The notes under the pieces: generated by a model | Seen by the model: only the letters and a program-made list of their open reading frames with translations | What the model was told of the DNA's origin: nothing | Database searches by the model: none | Part shown: positions 26,787-36,519 of the stretch, piece by piece | Numbering within the stretch: the first letter of the stretch is position 1 | How the letters are laid out: every line of letters starts with the position of its first letter | From: Deltaproteobacteria bacterium | GTDB lineage: Bacteria > Myxococcota_A > UBA796 > UBA2385 | Length of the DNA stretch: 48,568 bases | Assembly (NCBI GenBank): GCA_016792625.1 | Contig: JAEUKK010000107.1 | Coordinates: forward strand, 1 to 48,568 | Direction of reading: 5' to 3' | Program-made: the position numbers and the translations under genes

Positions 26787-28235
26787 CTACTCAGAATCAC
26801 CACGTGGGGAACTGTCCGCGCCACCCGCCGCTTCGCGGAGGCGCTTGCGCTCGGCCCGGCGCCGCGCGCTCTCGCTCACCGTCGGCGCAGCGGGCGCAGG
26901 CGGCGCGACATCCGGCGCGGCGGCGTCCGGCGTGACGGCGGGGGCGGCGGCCGGGGCCACCGGCGCAGCCGTCTTTGAAAGGCTGGGCGCGGCAGGGGCC
27001 GCCTTGACCAAGCTCGTCGGCGCAGCGGCCACCGGAGCCGCAGCCGGCGCAGGCTGCTCGGCGGTCGCGGCCGACTCGATTTTCTGCATGCCGGCGGCGA
27101 GCGGGCTCGCCAGGCGCTCAAGCCAGGGCTTGAGGTCTTGCATCACCAGGATGGTGGGCGCCGCCACATAGACCGTCGAGTAGGTGCCAACGAAGACGCC
27201 GATGCAAATCGCGATCGAGAAGGTTTGGATGACCGGGCCGCCGAGGAACATGAAGGCGACCATCGCGATCAAGGTGGTGAAGGAGGTGGCAAAGGTGCGC
27301 CCCAGGGTCTCGTTCACCGAGTCGTTGATCAGCCGCTCCATGTCCGCGCGCCGGTACCGCCGCATGTTCTCGCGCACGCGGTCGTAGATGATGATGGTGT
27401 CGTTGATCGAGTAGCCGACGATGGTGAGCAGCGCGCCCACGATCGACAGATTGAACTCGTGCCGTGTGAGGACGAAGATACCCACGGTGATCGCGACATC
27501 GTGCAACAGCGCGATGACCGCGCCCGGCGCGAAGGTCACGTCAAAGCGGAAGCCGACGTAGACCAGGATCAGCCCCATGGTCGCGAGCAGGGCCAGCGCC
27601 CCCTTGCTGCGCAGGTCGCCGCCCACCTTCGGACCGACCGCGTCGACCCGGTCAGTCACGACGCCGCGGCCAGGGAAGACCGCCTCAATGGTCTTGGTGA
27701 CCTCTTCGGTCACGCCGGGGAGATTGACCTCGACGGTGTTCTCATCCGGCGAGTCGCCGACCTTCACGCCCGGGATGGCCGCGAGCGCCTCGCCGAGCTC
27801 GGCCTCGTCGCGATCCATGCCCCGGTAGCGGACGCGCATCCGCGCGCCGACCTGGGCGTCAAAGACGCTCTCTTCGATGAAGTCGGGGCCATACTTGGCC
27901 CGGAGCGTGTCCTCGACCTGAGTGCGCAGGCCCTCGGTGCCGAAGGTCGTGTCTTGGATGCGGACGATGTATTGGCTGCGCTCGTCGCTCCCGACCTGCT
28001 GGACGGCGTCCTCGGACAGGCCCAGCTGAACAAGCGCGCCGCGCACCTCGTCGATGCGCGTGGGCTGCTCAAAATGCAGCTCGATCTCCGTGCCCCCGGT
28101 GAAGTCGATGCCCCAGTTGGGGCCCTTCACAAAGAACAGCAGCATGCTCGCGACGACCGTGATCAGCGAGAAGACAGCCGCGATCTTCCGCTTTCCGACA
28201 AAGTCGATGGAGGTGCCTGGCTTAATGATGTGCAT
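26787..28235 (-). CDS. secF: Protein translocase subunit SecF with long Ala/Pro-rich C-terminal tail
   Basis: An inner-membrane RND-type subunit that, with SecD, uses proton motive force to help export. It has a first membrane segment, GIDFTGGTEIEL of the periplasmic domain, and the five-helix bundle with DVAITVGIFV, YSINDTIIIYDRVRE and FLGGPVIQTFSIAI. About 384 residues fit SecF; the last 98 are a low-complexity Ala/Pro tail ending in a basic RRRAERKRLREA. ATG at 28235; 18 bp after secD. Confidence 0.96.
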   Translation of the reverse strand: MHIIKPGTSIDFVGKRKIAAVFSLITVVASMLLFFVKGPNWGIDFTGGTEIELHFEQPTRIDEVRGALVQLGLSEDAVQQVGSDERSQYIVRIQDTTFGTEGLRTQVEDTLRAKYGPDFIEESVFDAQVGARMRVRYRGMDRDEAELGEALAAIPGVKVGDSPDENTVEVNLPGVTEEVTKTIEAVFPGRGVVTDRVDAVGPKVGGDLRSKGALALLATMGLILVYVGFRFDVTFAPGAVIALLHDVAITVGIFVLTRHEFNLSIVGALLTIVGYSINDTIIIYDRVRENMRRYRRADMERLINDSVNETLGRTFATSFTTLIAMVAFMFLGGPVIQTFSIAICIGVFVGTYSTVYVAAPTILVMQDLKPWLERLASPLAAGMQKIESAATAEQPAPAAAPVAAAPTSLVKAAPAAPSLSKTAAPVAPAAAPAVTPDAAAPDVAPPAPAAPTVSESARRRAERKRLREAAGGADSSPRGDSE

Positions 28236-28253
28236 CGGTCGTCCTGCGGCCCG

Positions 28254-30035
28254 TCAGATGGAGAGCCGCGCCGAGGCCTTCCGGGTGAGGAAGTCCATCA
28301 AGGTGCGCGACACGAAGATGCCCGTGTAAAGTGTGCTGATGATGCCGATCATCAGCGTGACCGCGAAGCCGCGAATCGGCCCCGTGCCATAGGTATAGAG
28401 CACGACGCCCGCGATCATGGTGGTGATGTTGGAGTCCAACACACCCCACAGCGCCTTGTCGAAGCCGGTGTCGGTGGCCGCGCGGCTGTTGCGGCCCAAC
28501 CGCAGCTCTTCGCGGATGCGCTCGAAGATGACGATGTTGCAGTCAACCGCCATGCCGATGGTCAGCGCGATGCCCGTGATGCCCGGCAAGGTCAGCGTCG
28601 CGCCAGCTGAGGCCATCATCGCGAAGCCAAAGAACACGTTGAGCATGATGGCGGTGATGCTGACCGCACCCGACATCCGGTAGTAGGTCAACATAAAGAG
28701 CACGACCAAGCCAAAGCCGATGCCCGTGGCATACATGCCGTCACGGATGGCGTCGGCGCCGAGGCCTGGGCCGATCTGGCGCTTGCCGCCGATGGTGACC
28801 GGCGCGGGCAAGGAGCCGGTGCGCAGCACGAGCGCGAGGTTGCTCGCCTCGACGAACTGCTGCTGGGCGCTGCCGGAGCCCATGCTGATGCTCGCGGTGC
28901 CCCCGAGGATCGCCTGCCGGATGCTCGGCGCGGAGCGCACCTGACCGTCGAGGATGATGGCAAAGCGTCGGCCGACGTTCTTTTCGGTGATCTCAGCGAA
29001 CTTGCGGGCGCCCAGCGGCTTGAACTGGATGATGACCTCGTAGTTGGCCATCTGGCCCTGCGAGGTCGTCGCGCTGTTGATGTCGTCGCCTGCGATCATG
29101 ACCTCGTCGATGACGATGTAGATCAGGTCAGGGTTGTCGGTGCGGCGGAGCTTGTTGTCTTCGCCGCGGGCGTACTCGAACATCAGCCGGCGGTTCTCGG
29201 GCAGCTTGCCCGAGCGCCAGAGGTGCTCGTTGAGCGCCTCGTCGTTGAGGAAGGCCTCGGGGGCGAGCTCAACCTTGGCCTCTTCAATGAGGCGCAGCAT
29301 CGCCGCCTGATCCCGAGACAGCTCCTCGTCGACCATCTTGAACTCGAGCAGCGCGGTCGTGCCGATGGCCTCGGCCGCCTGGCTGGGGTCAACGAGGCCC
29401 GGGATCTGCACGCTGATGCGGTTCTCGCCCTGCCGCACGATGCTCGGCTCGCGCACGCCGGTCTCGTCGATGCGGTTGCGGAGGGTCTCGAGCGCCTGCT
29501 CGACCGCGCTCTCGCGGATCGACTTGGCTTCCGCGTCTCTGAGGCGGTAGGTCAACCACTCGACCCCGCCCTCAGTGACGTTGTTGTTGTACTCGTAGCG
29601 GGGGAACCGTTTTTCCATGAAGGCGGTGGTGTCGCTCAGCCCCACGCCCACCTCGGGCTGGAGCATGACCACCGCTTCACCTGGGCGTTTGCGCACGTCG
29701 ACCAGGCCCACGCCGTCGCGGCGGGCGCTCTCGCGAATGGGCAGCAGCTCACGCTTGACCACCGAGTCGAGCGCCGCGTCGACGTCGACCTCAAGCGAGA
29801 GGTCGAGGCCGCCCTGCAGGTCGAGCCCGAGGCTCAGCCGGGCGTCGGCGATGAGGAAGTCGTACCAGCGCTCGGCGACCTTCTCGGCCTTCTTGCCCGT
29901 CTCGAGCTCGGCGACCTGGGCCTTGGCCCGGTCGCTCGCGCTCGGCTCAATGAAGATGGTCGGGTACAGCGTCCAGCCGGCCCAAACCACGCTGAGGACG
30001 ATGATGACGATGCGGGTCCACCAAGTGCCGGACAT
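28254..30035 (-). CDS. secD: Protein translocase subunit SecD
   Basis: A 593-residue inner-membrane partner of SecF. Signatures are the first membrane helix, LGLDLQGGLDLSLEVD in the periplasmic P1 domain, RNRIDETGVREPSIVRQGENRI, and the C-terminal bundle with GMAVDCNIVIFERIREELR and GPIRGFAVTLMIGIISTLYT. Length is normal. The ATG at 30035 is 3 bp after yajC. The order yajC-secD-secF is the classical operon. Confidence 0.98.
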   Translation of the reverse strand: MSGTWWTRIVIIVLSVVWAGWTLYPTIFIEPSASDRAKAQVAELETGKKAEKVAERWYDFLIADARLSLGLDLQGGLDLSLEVDVDAALDSVVKRELLPIRESARRDGVGLVDVRKRPGEAVVMLQPEVGVGLSDTTAFMEKRFPRYEYNNNVTEGGVEWLTYRLRDAEAKSIRESAVEQALETLRNRIDETGVREPSIVRQGENRISVQIPGLVDPSQAAEAIGTTALLEFKMVDEELSRDQAAMLRLIEEAKVELAPEAFLNDEALNEHLWRSGKLPENRRLMFEYARGEDNKLRRTDNPDLIYIVIDEVMIAGDDINSATTSQGQMANYEVIIQFKPLGARKFAEITEKNVGRRFAIILDGQVRSAPSIRQAILGGTASISMGSGSAQQQFVEASNLALVLRTGSLPAPVTIGGKRQIGPGLGADAIRDGMYATGIGFGLVVLFMLTYYRMSGAVSITAIMLNVFFGFAMMASAGATLTLPGITGIALTIGMAVDCNIVIFERIREELRLGRNSRAATDTGFDKALWGVLDSNITTMIAGVVLYTYGTGPIRGFAVTLMIGIISTLYTGIFVSRTLMDFLTRKASARLSI

Positions 30036-30038
30036 GGT

Positions 30039-30428
30039 TTAGCCCTTGGCGGGGGCGTCGCCGCCCGACCGCCGCTTGATGGCCGACCGGTCGACCGTGA
30101 CCCGCACCCCCGGCGCGATCTCGAGGACCACGACCTCGGCCTGCACCTCGTGAATGGTGCCGTGCAGCCCCGTGGCGCTCACCACCGCGTCGCCCTGCTG
30201 CAGCGAGGCCAGCAGCGCCTGGAGCTGCTTCTGCTCGTTCTGCTGCGGCCGGATCACCATGAAGTAGACCACCGCGAAGATGGCGATGGGCAGGCCAAAC
30301 TGGCCAAGCATGGCCGAGACGCCGCCCGGAGCGGCGGCCGGGGCCTGCGCGAGCAGACCCACGAGGCCCACCGCCTCACCGAGGAGGGGCGCGGTGAGCG
30401 TGGCGAGCGGAGCGAGGGGGGTGAACAT
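30039..30428 (-). CDS. yajC: Sec translocon accessory protein YajC
   Basis: A 129-residue single-pass membrane protein of the SecDF-YajC complex. Two hydrophobic stretches precede a cytosolic domain: an N-terminal one (residues about 8-30) and the canonical helix FGLPIAIFAVVYFMVIRPQQ. After it come LQQGDAVVSATGLHGTIHEV and VTVDRSAIKRR, typical of the family. 16 bp after tgt. Confidence 0.96.
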   Translation of the reverse strand: MFTPLAPLATLTAPLLGEAVGLVGLLAQAPAAAPGGVSAMLGQFGLPIAIFAVVYFMVIRPQQNEQKQLQALLASLQQGDAVVSATGLHGTIHEVQAEVVVLEIAPGVRVTVDRSAIKRRSGGDAPAKG

Positions 30429-30444
30429 CAGGGCGTCGAGGGCC

Positions 30445-32740
<2,296 letters not shown>

Positions 32741-32853
32741 CTGGCCTCCCCATCGGTCACCCGCGACCGCGCCGCCGGCGTCGGTTATCGCGCCGCCCCC
32801 GCCGGGCGCGCGCCCCCACGGCCACACTCGCCGCCCCCACCGCCGGAGATCCC

Positions 32854-34269
32854 ATGAGCAACCCGCATTCTCCCCGCATCCCGCCGGATGAGGCTCGCTC
32901 GGGCCGCCGCACCACCGTCCGCCGCCCGACCGACCCCGCGCCCGCTGTCGCCGTGCCTGAGCCCGCGCCCGCGCCCGCTGTGGCCGCGCCTGCAGCCCCC
33001 AATGGCGGCGCCCCAGGCCTGAGCCCCCGCAGCCGCCGCCCGCCCCCGGTCTCGGCGATGTTGGCCGGGGTCGACTTGCGCGACCCCAACGAGCCCCGGC
33101 TCGACGGGGCGGCCCTGATGGCCGAGCTCGACGCGCTCACCGACGCCGACATGGCCCGCCTGCTCGGCGGGGGCGCGCCGACCCGGGTGCGCACCGGAGA
33201 CGCCGTCGAGGGCGTCATCGTGCGCGTCGGCCGCGAGGGCGTCTTCGTCGACATGGGGGCCAAGTCCGAGGGCGTGCTCGACCTCGCCGAGTTCACCGAG
33301 GGCGGCCCGCCGGTCATCGGTCAGCGCCTGACCGCCTTTGTGTTGAGCGCCGACGAGCGCGGCGTGCGCTTGGCCCGTCGGCTCAGCGGCAAGGCCAACA
33401 TTGACGCGCTCGAGCAGGCCCGCGAGGCCGGCGTGCCCGTCGAGGGCACCGTCGAGTCGCGCAACCAGGGCGGTTTTGTGGTCAAGGTCGGCGGCGTGCG
33501 CGCCTTCTGCCCGATCTCGCAGATCGACCGGATCCCGGCGCCCGATCTCGACAGCTACATCGGCCAGAAGCTCCAGTTCTTGGTCACCGAGATCCGCGGC
33601 CGCGACGCGGTCGTCTCCCGCAAGGCGCTGGCCGCAGAAGAGGTGGCCGCCGCGGCCACCGAGCTGTGGGACAGCGTACAAGAGGGCGATCTCAAAGAGG
33701 GCGTGGTCACTGGCTCCAAAGAGTTCGGCGTCTTCGTCGACATCGGCGGCATCCAGGGCCTCGTGGCCAAGCGCGAGCTCGGCTGGGACCCCCAGGCCGT
33801 GGCCCCGGCCACCGGCGACCGCGTGACCGTGCGGGTGCTCTCGGTCGATCGCGAGGCGCGCCGGCTCTCGCTGAGCATGCGCGACCCCGAGTCGAGCCCT
33901 TGGGCCCGCGTCGGCGTCGACTTCGTCGAAGGCGAGGTCTACACCGGCCAGGTCACCCGCCTCACCGACTTCGGCGCCTTTGTGCGCCTCGCCCCGGGCC
34001 TCGAGGGCCTGGTGCCGATGCGCCACCTGAGCGACAAGCGCGTGAACAGCGCCAGCGAGGCCACTGAGGTGGGCGCGACCGTGCCGGTCCGGCTGCTCAG
34101 CATCGACAGCGCCCGCCAGCGCCTCGAGCTGAGCCTGCGGGTCGACGCGAAGGTCGAGGCCCGGCCCGCCGGTCAAGCCCACGAGCGCGTGCAGATCCCC
34201 AAGGACACGGGCAGCCTCGGCACCTTGGCCAGCGTCTTTGGCGCCATCAAGGTCAAGACCCGGCGCTGA
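32854..34269 (+). CDS. RNA-binding protein with four S1 domains (ribosomal protein S1-like)
   Basis: A 471-residue protein. The first 65 residues are Pro/Ala-rich and disordered. Four S1 OB-fold repeats follow, starting near GDAVEGVIVRVGREGVFVD, GVPVEGTVESRNQGGFVV, GDLKEGVVTGSKEFGVFVD and GEVYTGQVTRLTDFGAFVR; the last carries the best classical consensus. Typical ribosomal S1 of Gram-negatives has six repeats, so this is more likely a shorter S1-like factor. The ATG at 32854 has GGAG six bases upstream. Divergent from queA by 113 bp; no promoter picked out there. Confidence 0.92.
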   Translation: MSNPHSPRIPPDEARSGRRTTVRRPTDPAPAVAVPEPAPAPAVAAPAAPNGGAPGLSPRSRRPPPVSAMLAGVDLRDPNEPRLDGAALMAELDALTDADMARLLGGGAPTRVRTGDAVEGVIVRVGREGVFVDMGAKSEGVLDLAEFTEGGPPVIGQRLTAFVLSADERGVRLARRLSGKANIDALEQAREAGVPVEGTVESRNQGGFVVKVGGVRAFCPISQIDRIPAPDLDSYIGQKLQFLVTEIRGRDAVVSRKALAAEEVAAAATELWDSVQEGDLKEGVVTGSKEFGVFVDIGGIQGLVAKRELGWDPQAVAPATGDRVTVRVLSVDREARRLSLSMRDPESSPWARVGVDFVEGEVYTGQVTRLTDFGAFVRLAPGLEGLVPMRHLSDKRVNSASEATEVGATVPVRLLSIDSARQRLELSLRVDAKVEARPAGQAHERVQIPKDTGSLGTLASVFGAIKVKTRR

Positions 34270-34304
34270 AGCTCCCGCCGAAGGTCGCGCTGAACCTCGC
34301 GGCG

Positions 34305-34343
34305 CGCGCGCTTGTCCCGGCGGGCGTGACACCGCCGCGCGCG
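34305..34343. terminator. Hairpin between the S1 gene and udg
   Basis: CGGCGG (34318-34323) pairs with CCGCCG (34332-34337) around GCGTGACA. An outer CGCGCG/CGCGCG pairing (34305-34310 with 34338-34343) is possible across a bulge. It lies between convergent genes. No U-tract. Confidence 0.35.
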
Positions 34344-34374
34344 GGGCTCAACCCCTCCCCTCCCCTGCCTAACC

Positions 34375-35517
34375 TTAGGTCGGCGGGGGAGCCTCGCCCC
34401 CGTCGGCCAGGGCGCGGGCCATGGCCATGAGGTCCTCGAAGACGAGCCGCTTGGCGTCGGGCTCGCGCAGCAGGTACGCCGGGTGGAAGGTGACCAGCGC
34501 GCGGGCCTCACCCCCCGGGTAGCGCAGCGTGCGCCAGCTGCCGCGGGCGCGGGTGATGCCCTCGCTCGTGTCGAAGAGGGCCTGAAACGCGACCCGGCCG
34601 AGCACCAGCACCAGCGCGGGTCGGATGATGCGCAGCTGGGCGTGCAGCACCGGCCGGCAGCGGGCGATCTCTTCGGGCTGCGGGTCGCGGTTCTCGGGTG
34701 GCCGGCACTTGACCACGTTGGCGATGTAGACCGCCTCGCGCCCAAAACCAAGCACGTTGCGCAACATCCGGTCGAGCATCTGGCCCGACTCGCCCACGAA
34801 GGGCTCGCCGCGGCGGTCCTCTTCGCGGCCGGGGGCCTCGCCCACGATGAGCAGTCGGGCGGCCGGATCACCCACGCCAAAGACCAGCTTGTCGCGCTTC
34901 TCACAGAGGCCGCAGCGGGTGCAGTCGCCGAGCAGGGCGCGCAGCCCCTCGAGATCGGCCGGGGCCGAGAAGTCGACCGGCGGCGGCGGGGGCGCCGACG
35001 CGGGCGGGGGTGCGGCGGCCAGCGCGCCCCACGCGCCCAGGCTGAGCTGCCCCGGGCGGGCGGGAGCGGCCGACGCGGCGCCCACCAGCGCCGGGGCGCT
35101 CGGCGGCTGCGGCGCGAGGGGAGGCCGCTGCCCGCCGAGATCGGGCCGCCGCGGGCCAACATCAGGGCGCTGCGGATGAGCCACAGAGCGCTGCGGAGGA
35201 GGAGCGGAGGGCGGGCCCGGCGATGGCGGGGGCGCGGACGGCTGGCCCGCCGACGGCGGGGGCGTGAACGACGGCGCCGCGGCGCGCGGCGGCGGGCGGG
35301 CAGGCTCGGGCGCGCGGGGAGCCGGGGCGCTGCGCGGCGGGGAGGACGGGGCGGGTGCCCGGGCCTCGGCCCGCGGCGCGGCGGCGCTGGGCGCGCGGGC
35401 CACAGCAGCGGGATCGACGGGAAGGACCTGGGCGCCGCACATGCGCTCCCAGGCGAGGTGCGCCTGGAGCGCGCGCACCAGCTCGGCGAGCTCCGCGCGG
35501 TCGGCGTCGGCGGACAT
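34375..35517 (-). CDS. Family-4 (Fe-S) uracil-DNA glycosylase with long disordered N-terminal region
   Basis: Removes uracil from DNA in base-excision repair. The catalytic domain (about residues 180-380) has the 4Fe-4S cysteines CTRCGLC and two further Cys in VKCRPPENRDPQPEEIARC, motif 1 GEAPGREEDRRGEPFVG, and motif 3 TFHPAYLLR. Residues about 35-175 are an unusually long Pro/Ala/Arg linker with PPPSAGQPSAPPP-like repeats; many family members are near 200-230 residues in all. The ATG at 35517 overlaps the maf stop as TGATG; the frame is open upstream inside maf but unlikely to be translated. Confidence 0.93.
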   Translation of the reverse strand: MSADADRAELAELVRALQAHLAWERMCGAQVLPVDPAAVARAPSAAAPRAEARAPAPSSPPRSAPAPRAPEPARPPPRAAAPSFTPPPSAGQPSAPPPSPGPPSAPPPQRSVAHPQRPDVGPRRPDLGGQRPPLAPQPPSAPALVGAASAAPARPGQLSLGAWGALAAAPPPASAPPPPPVDFSAPADLEGLRALLGDCTRCGLCEKRDKLVFGVGDPAARLLIVGEAPGREEDRRGEPFVGESGQMLDRMLRNVLGFGREAVYIANVVKCRPPENRDPQPEEIARCRPVLHAQLRIIRPALVLVLGRVAFQALFDTSEGITRARGSWRTLRYPGGEARALVTFHPAYLLREPDAKRLVFEDLMAMARALADGGEAPPPT

Positions 35518-36140
35518 CAGGCCACCCCCGGAGCAGCGCGCCCGTCGGCCCCGAGGCGCCAACCGCGGGCCCGTAGGCGGCCGATCAGCGAGAACACCGG
35601 CAGACCCACCACATTGGACCAATCACCACCGACGGCCTCGACCAGCCACGCGCCCCGGCCCTCGACCATGTACCCCCCCGCGCAGCCCGCAGCCTCGCCG
35701 AAGCTGACGTAGGCGAGCAGATCGTCGTCGGAGAGGTCGGCGCGGAAGCGGACCTCGCTGTGCTCCTCAAAGGCCTCGGCGCCGCCGTCGGGGGCCACCA
35801 GCGCGACCGCGGTGGTCAGGGCGTGGGTGCGCCCGCGCAAGGCGCGGAGGCGGCCGAGCCAGTCGGCCGGATCCCGCGGCTTGCCAATGGACGCGCCGTC
35901 GAGGTGCACGACCTGGTCGGCGCCCACCACCCAGCTGCCCGGGCAGAGGGCCGCCACGGCGAGGGCCTTGGCCATCGCCCGCGCTTGGGCCAGGGCGACC
36001 GGATCGGCGCGCTGGATGGCCTGCTCGTCGATCGGCGCCGGGACGGCGCGGGCGGGGATGCCCGCGGCGGTCAGCAGCCCGAGGCGCCAAGTGCTGGCCG
36101 AGGCGAGCACCAGCGGGGCGGGCGCGGTGGGGGCGGTCAT
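35517..36140 (-). CDS. Maf/YceF-type nucleotide pyrophosphatase
   Basis: A 207-residue Maf-family hydrolase acting on modified nucleotides. The N-terminal motif is ASASTWRLGLL, where the Trp-Arg pair resembles YceF (SxSPWR) rather than Maf/YhdE (SPRR). VVGADQVVHLDG and GKP and the C-terminal GDWSNVVGLPV complete the site. By these features it should belong to the YceF 7-methyl-GTP pyrophosphatase subgroup, which is inference. ATG at 36140 with strong AGGAGG. It is coupled to the uracil-DNA glycosylase gene by a one-base overlap, hinting at nucleotide/DNA hygiene. Confidence 0.92.
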   Translation of the reverse strand: MTAPTAPAPLVLASASTWRLGLLTAAGIPARAVPAPIDEQAIQRADPVALAQARAMAKALAVAALCPGSWVVGADQVVHLDGASIGKPRDPADWLGRLRALRGRTHALTTAVALVAPDGGAEAFEEHSEVRFRADLSDDDLLAYVSFGEAAGCAGGYMVEGRGAWLVEAVGGDWSNVVGLPVFSLIGRLRARGWRLGADGRAAPGVA

Positions 36141-36519
36141 GGGGCCTCCTCGTCGCCCCGCCTACCACGGGCGCCCGCTGTTCGAGCCTTGAACACGGCA
36201 GGAGCGCCCCCAGGCCGCCGAACCGGCCGCGCGGTGGCCGCTCCCCACGTTAGGGCCACGCAGCAGCGTCAAGAGCGGGCCGCATGCACGCGCAGAAGGG
36301 CGGGGCGCGCGCCGCGCCAGTCCACCGCGCCGCGCTCATCCCCGCCGATGCACAAGTTGACGTCTATCACGTCAATCTCTACGCCGATGGGCGGCGAAGT
36401 GGCGGTCGGTGTAGCCTGCCCCGATCTCCGCTCGGTCCGCCCGCTCGGCGCCGCGGCCCCCCAAAGCCCCGCCCCCCCCCGGCGCCCACCCCGTCCGCTC
36501 CTCCTCCCGGGAACACAGC
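36141..36519. promoter_or_regulatory. 379-bp divergent region between maf and the Hsp70-vWA operon
   Basis: No gene is visible. It is GC-rich with a C-run near 36470-36480. The conspicuous element is the 19-bp perfect palindrome at 36357-36375. TTGACG inside it could be a -35 hexamer, but no convincing -10 follows at 16-18 bp. The operon's promoter and that of maf must both lie here. Confidence 0.5.
36357..36375. promoter_or_regulatory. Perfect 19-bp inverted repeat upstream of the Hsp70-vWA operon (candidate operator)
   Basis: TTGACGT-CTATC-ACGTCAA has 7-bp perfect arms and a 5-bp spacer, 145 bp before the ATG at 36520. The size suits a dimeric HTH regulator. It is not the HrcA CIRCE element (TTAGCACTC-N9-GAGTGCTAA). 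AT content is high for this region, which makes it stand out. Confidence 0.5.

Noticed and set aside
36141..36519. HrcA/CIRCE heat-shock element upstream of the Hsp70 operon
   Set aside because: I looked for TTAGCACTC-N9-GAGTGCTAA and found only the unrelated TTGACGT palindrome.
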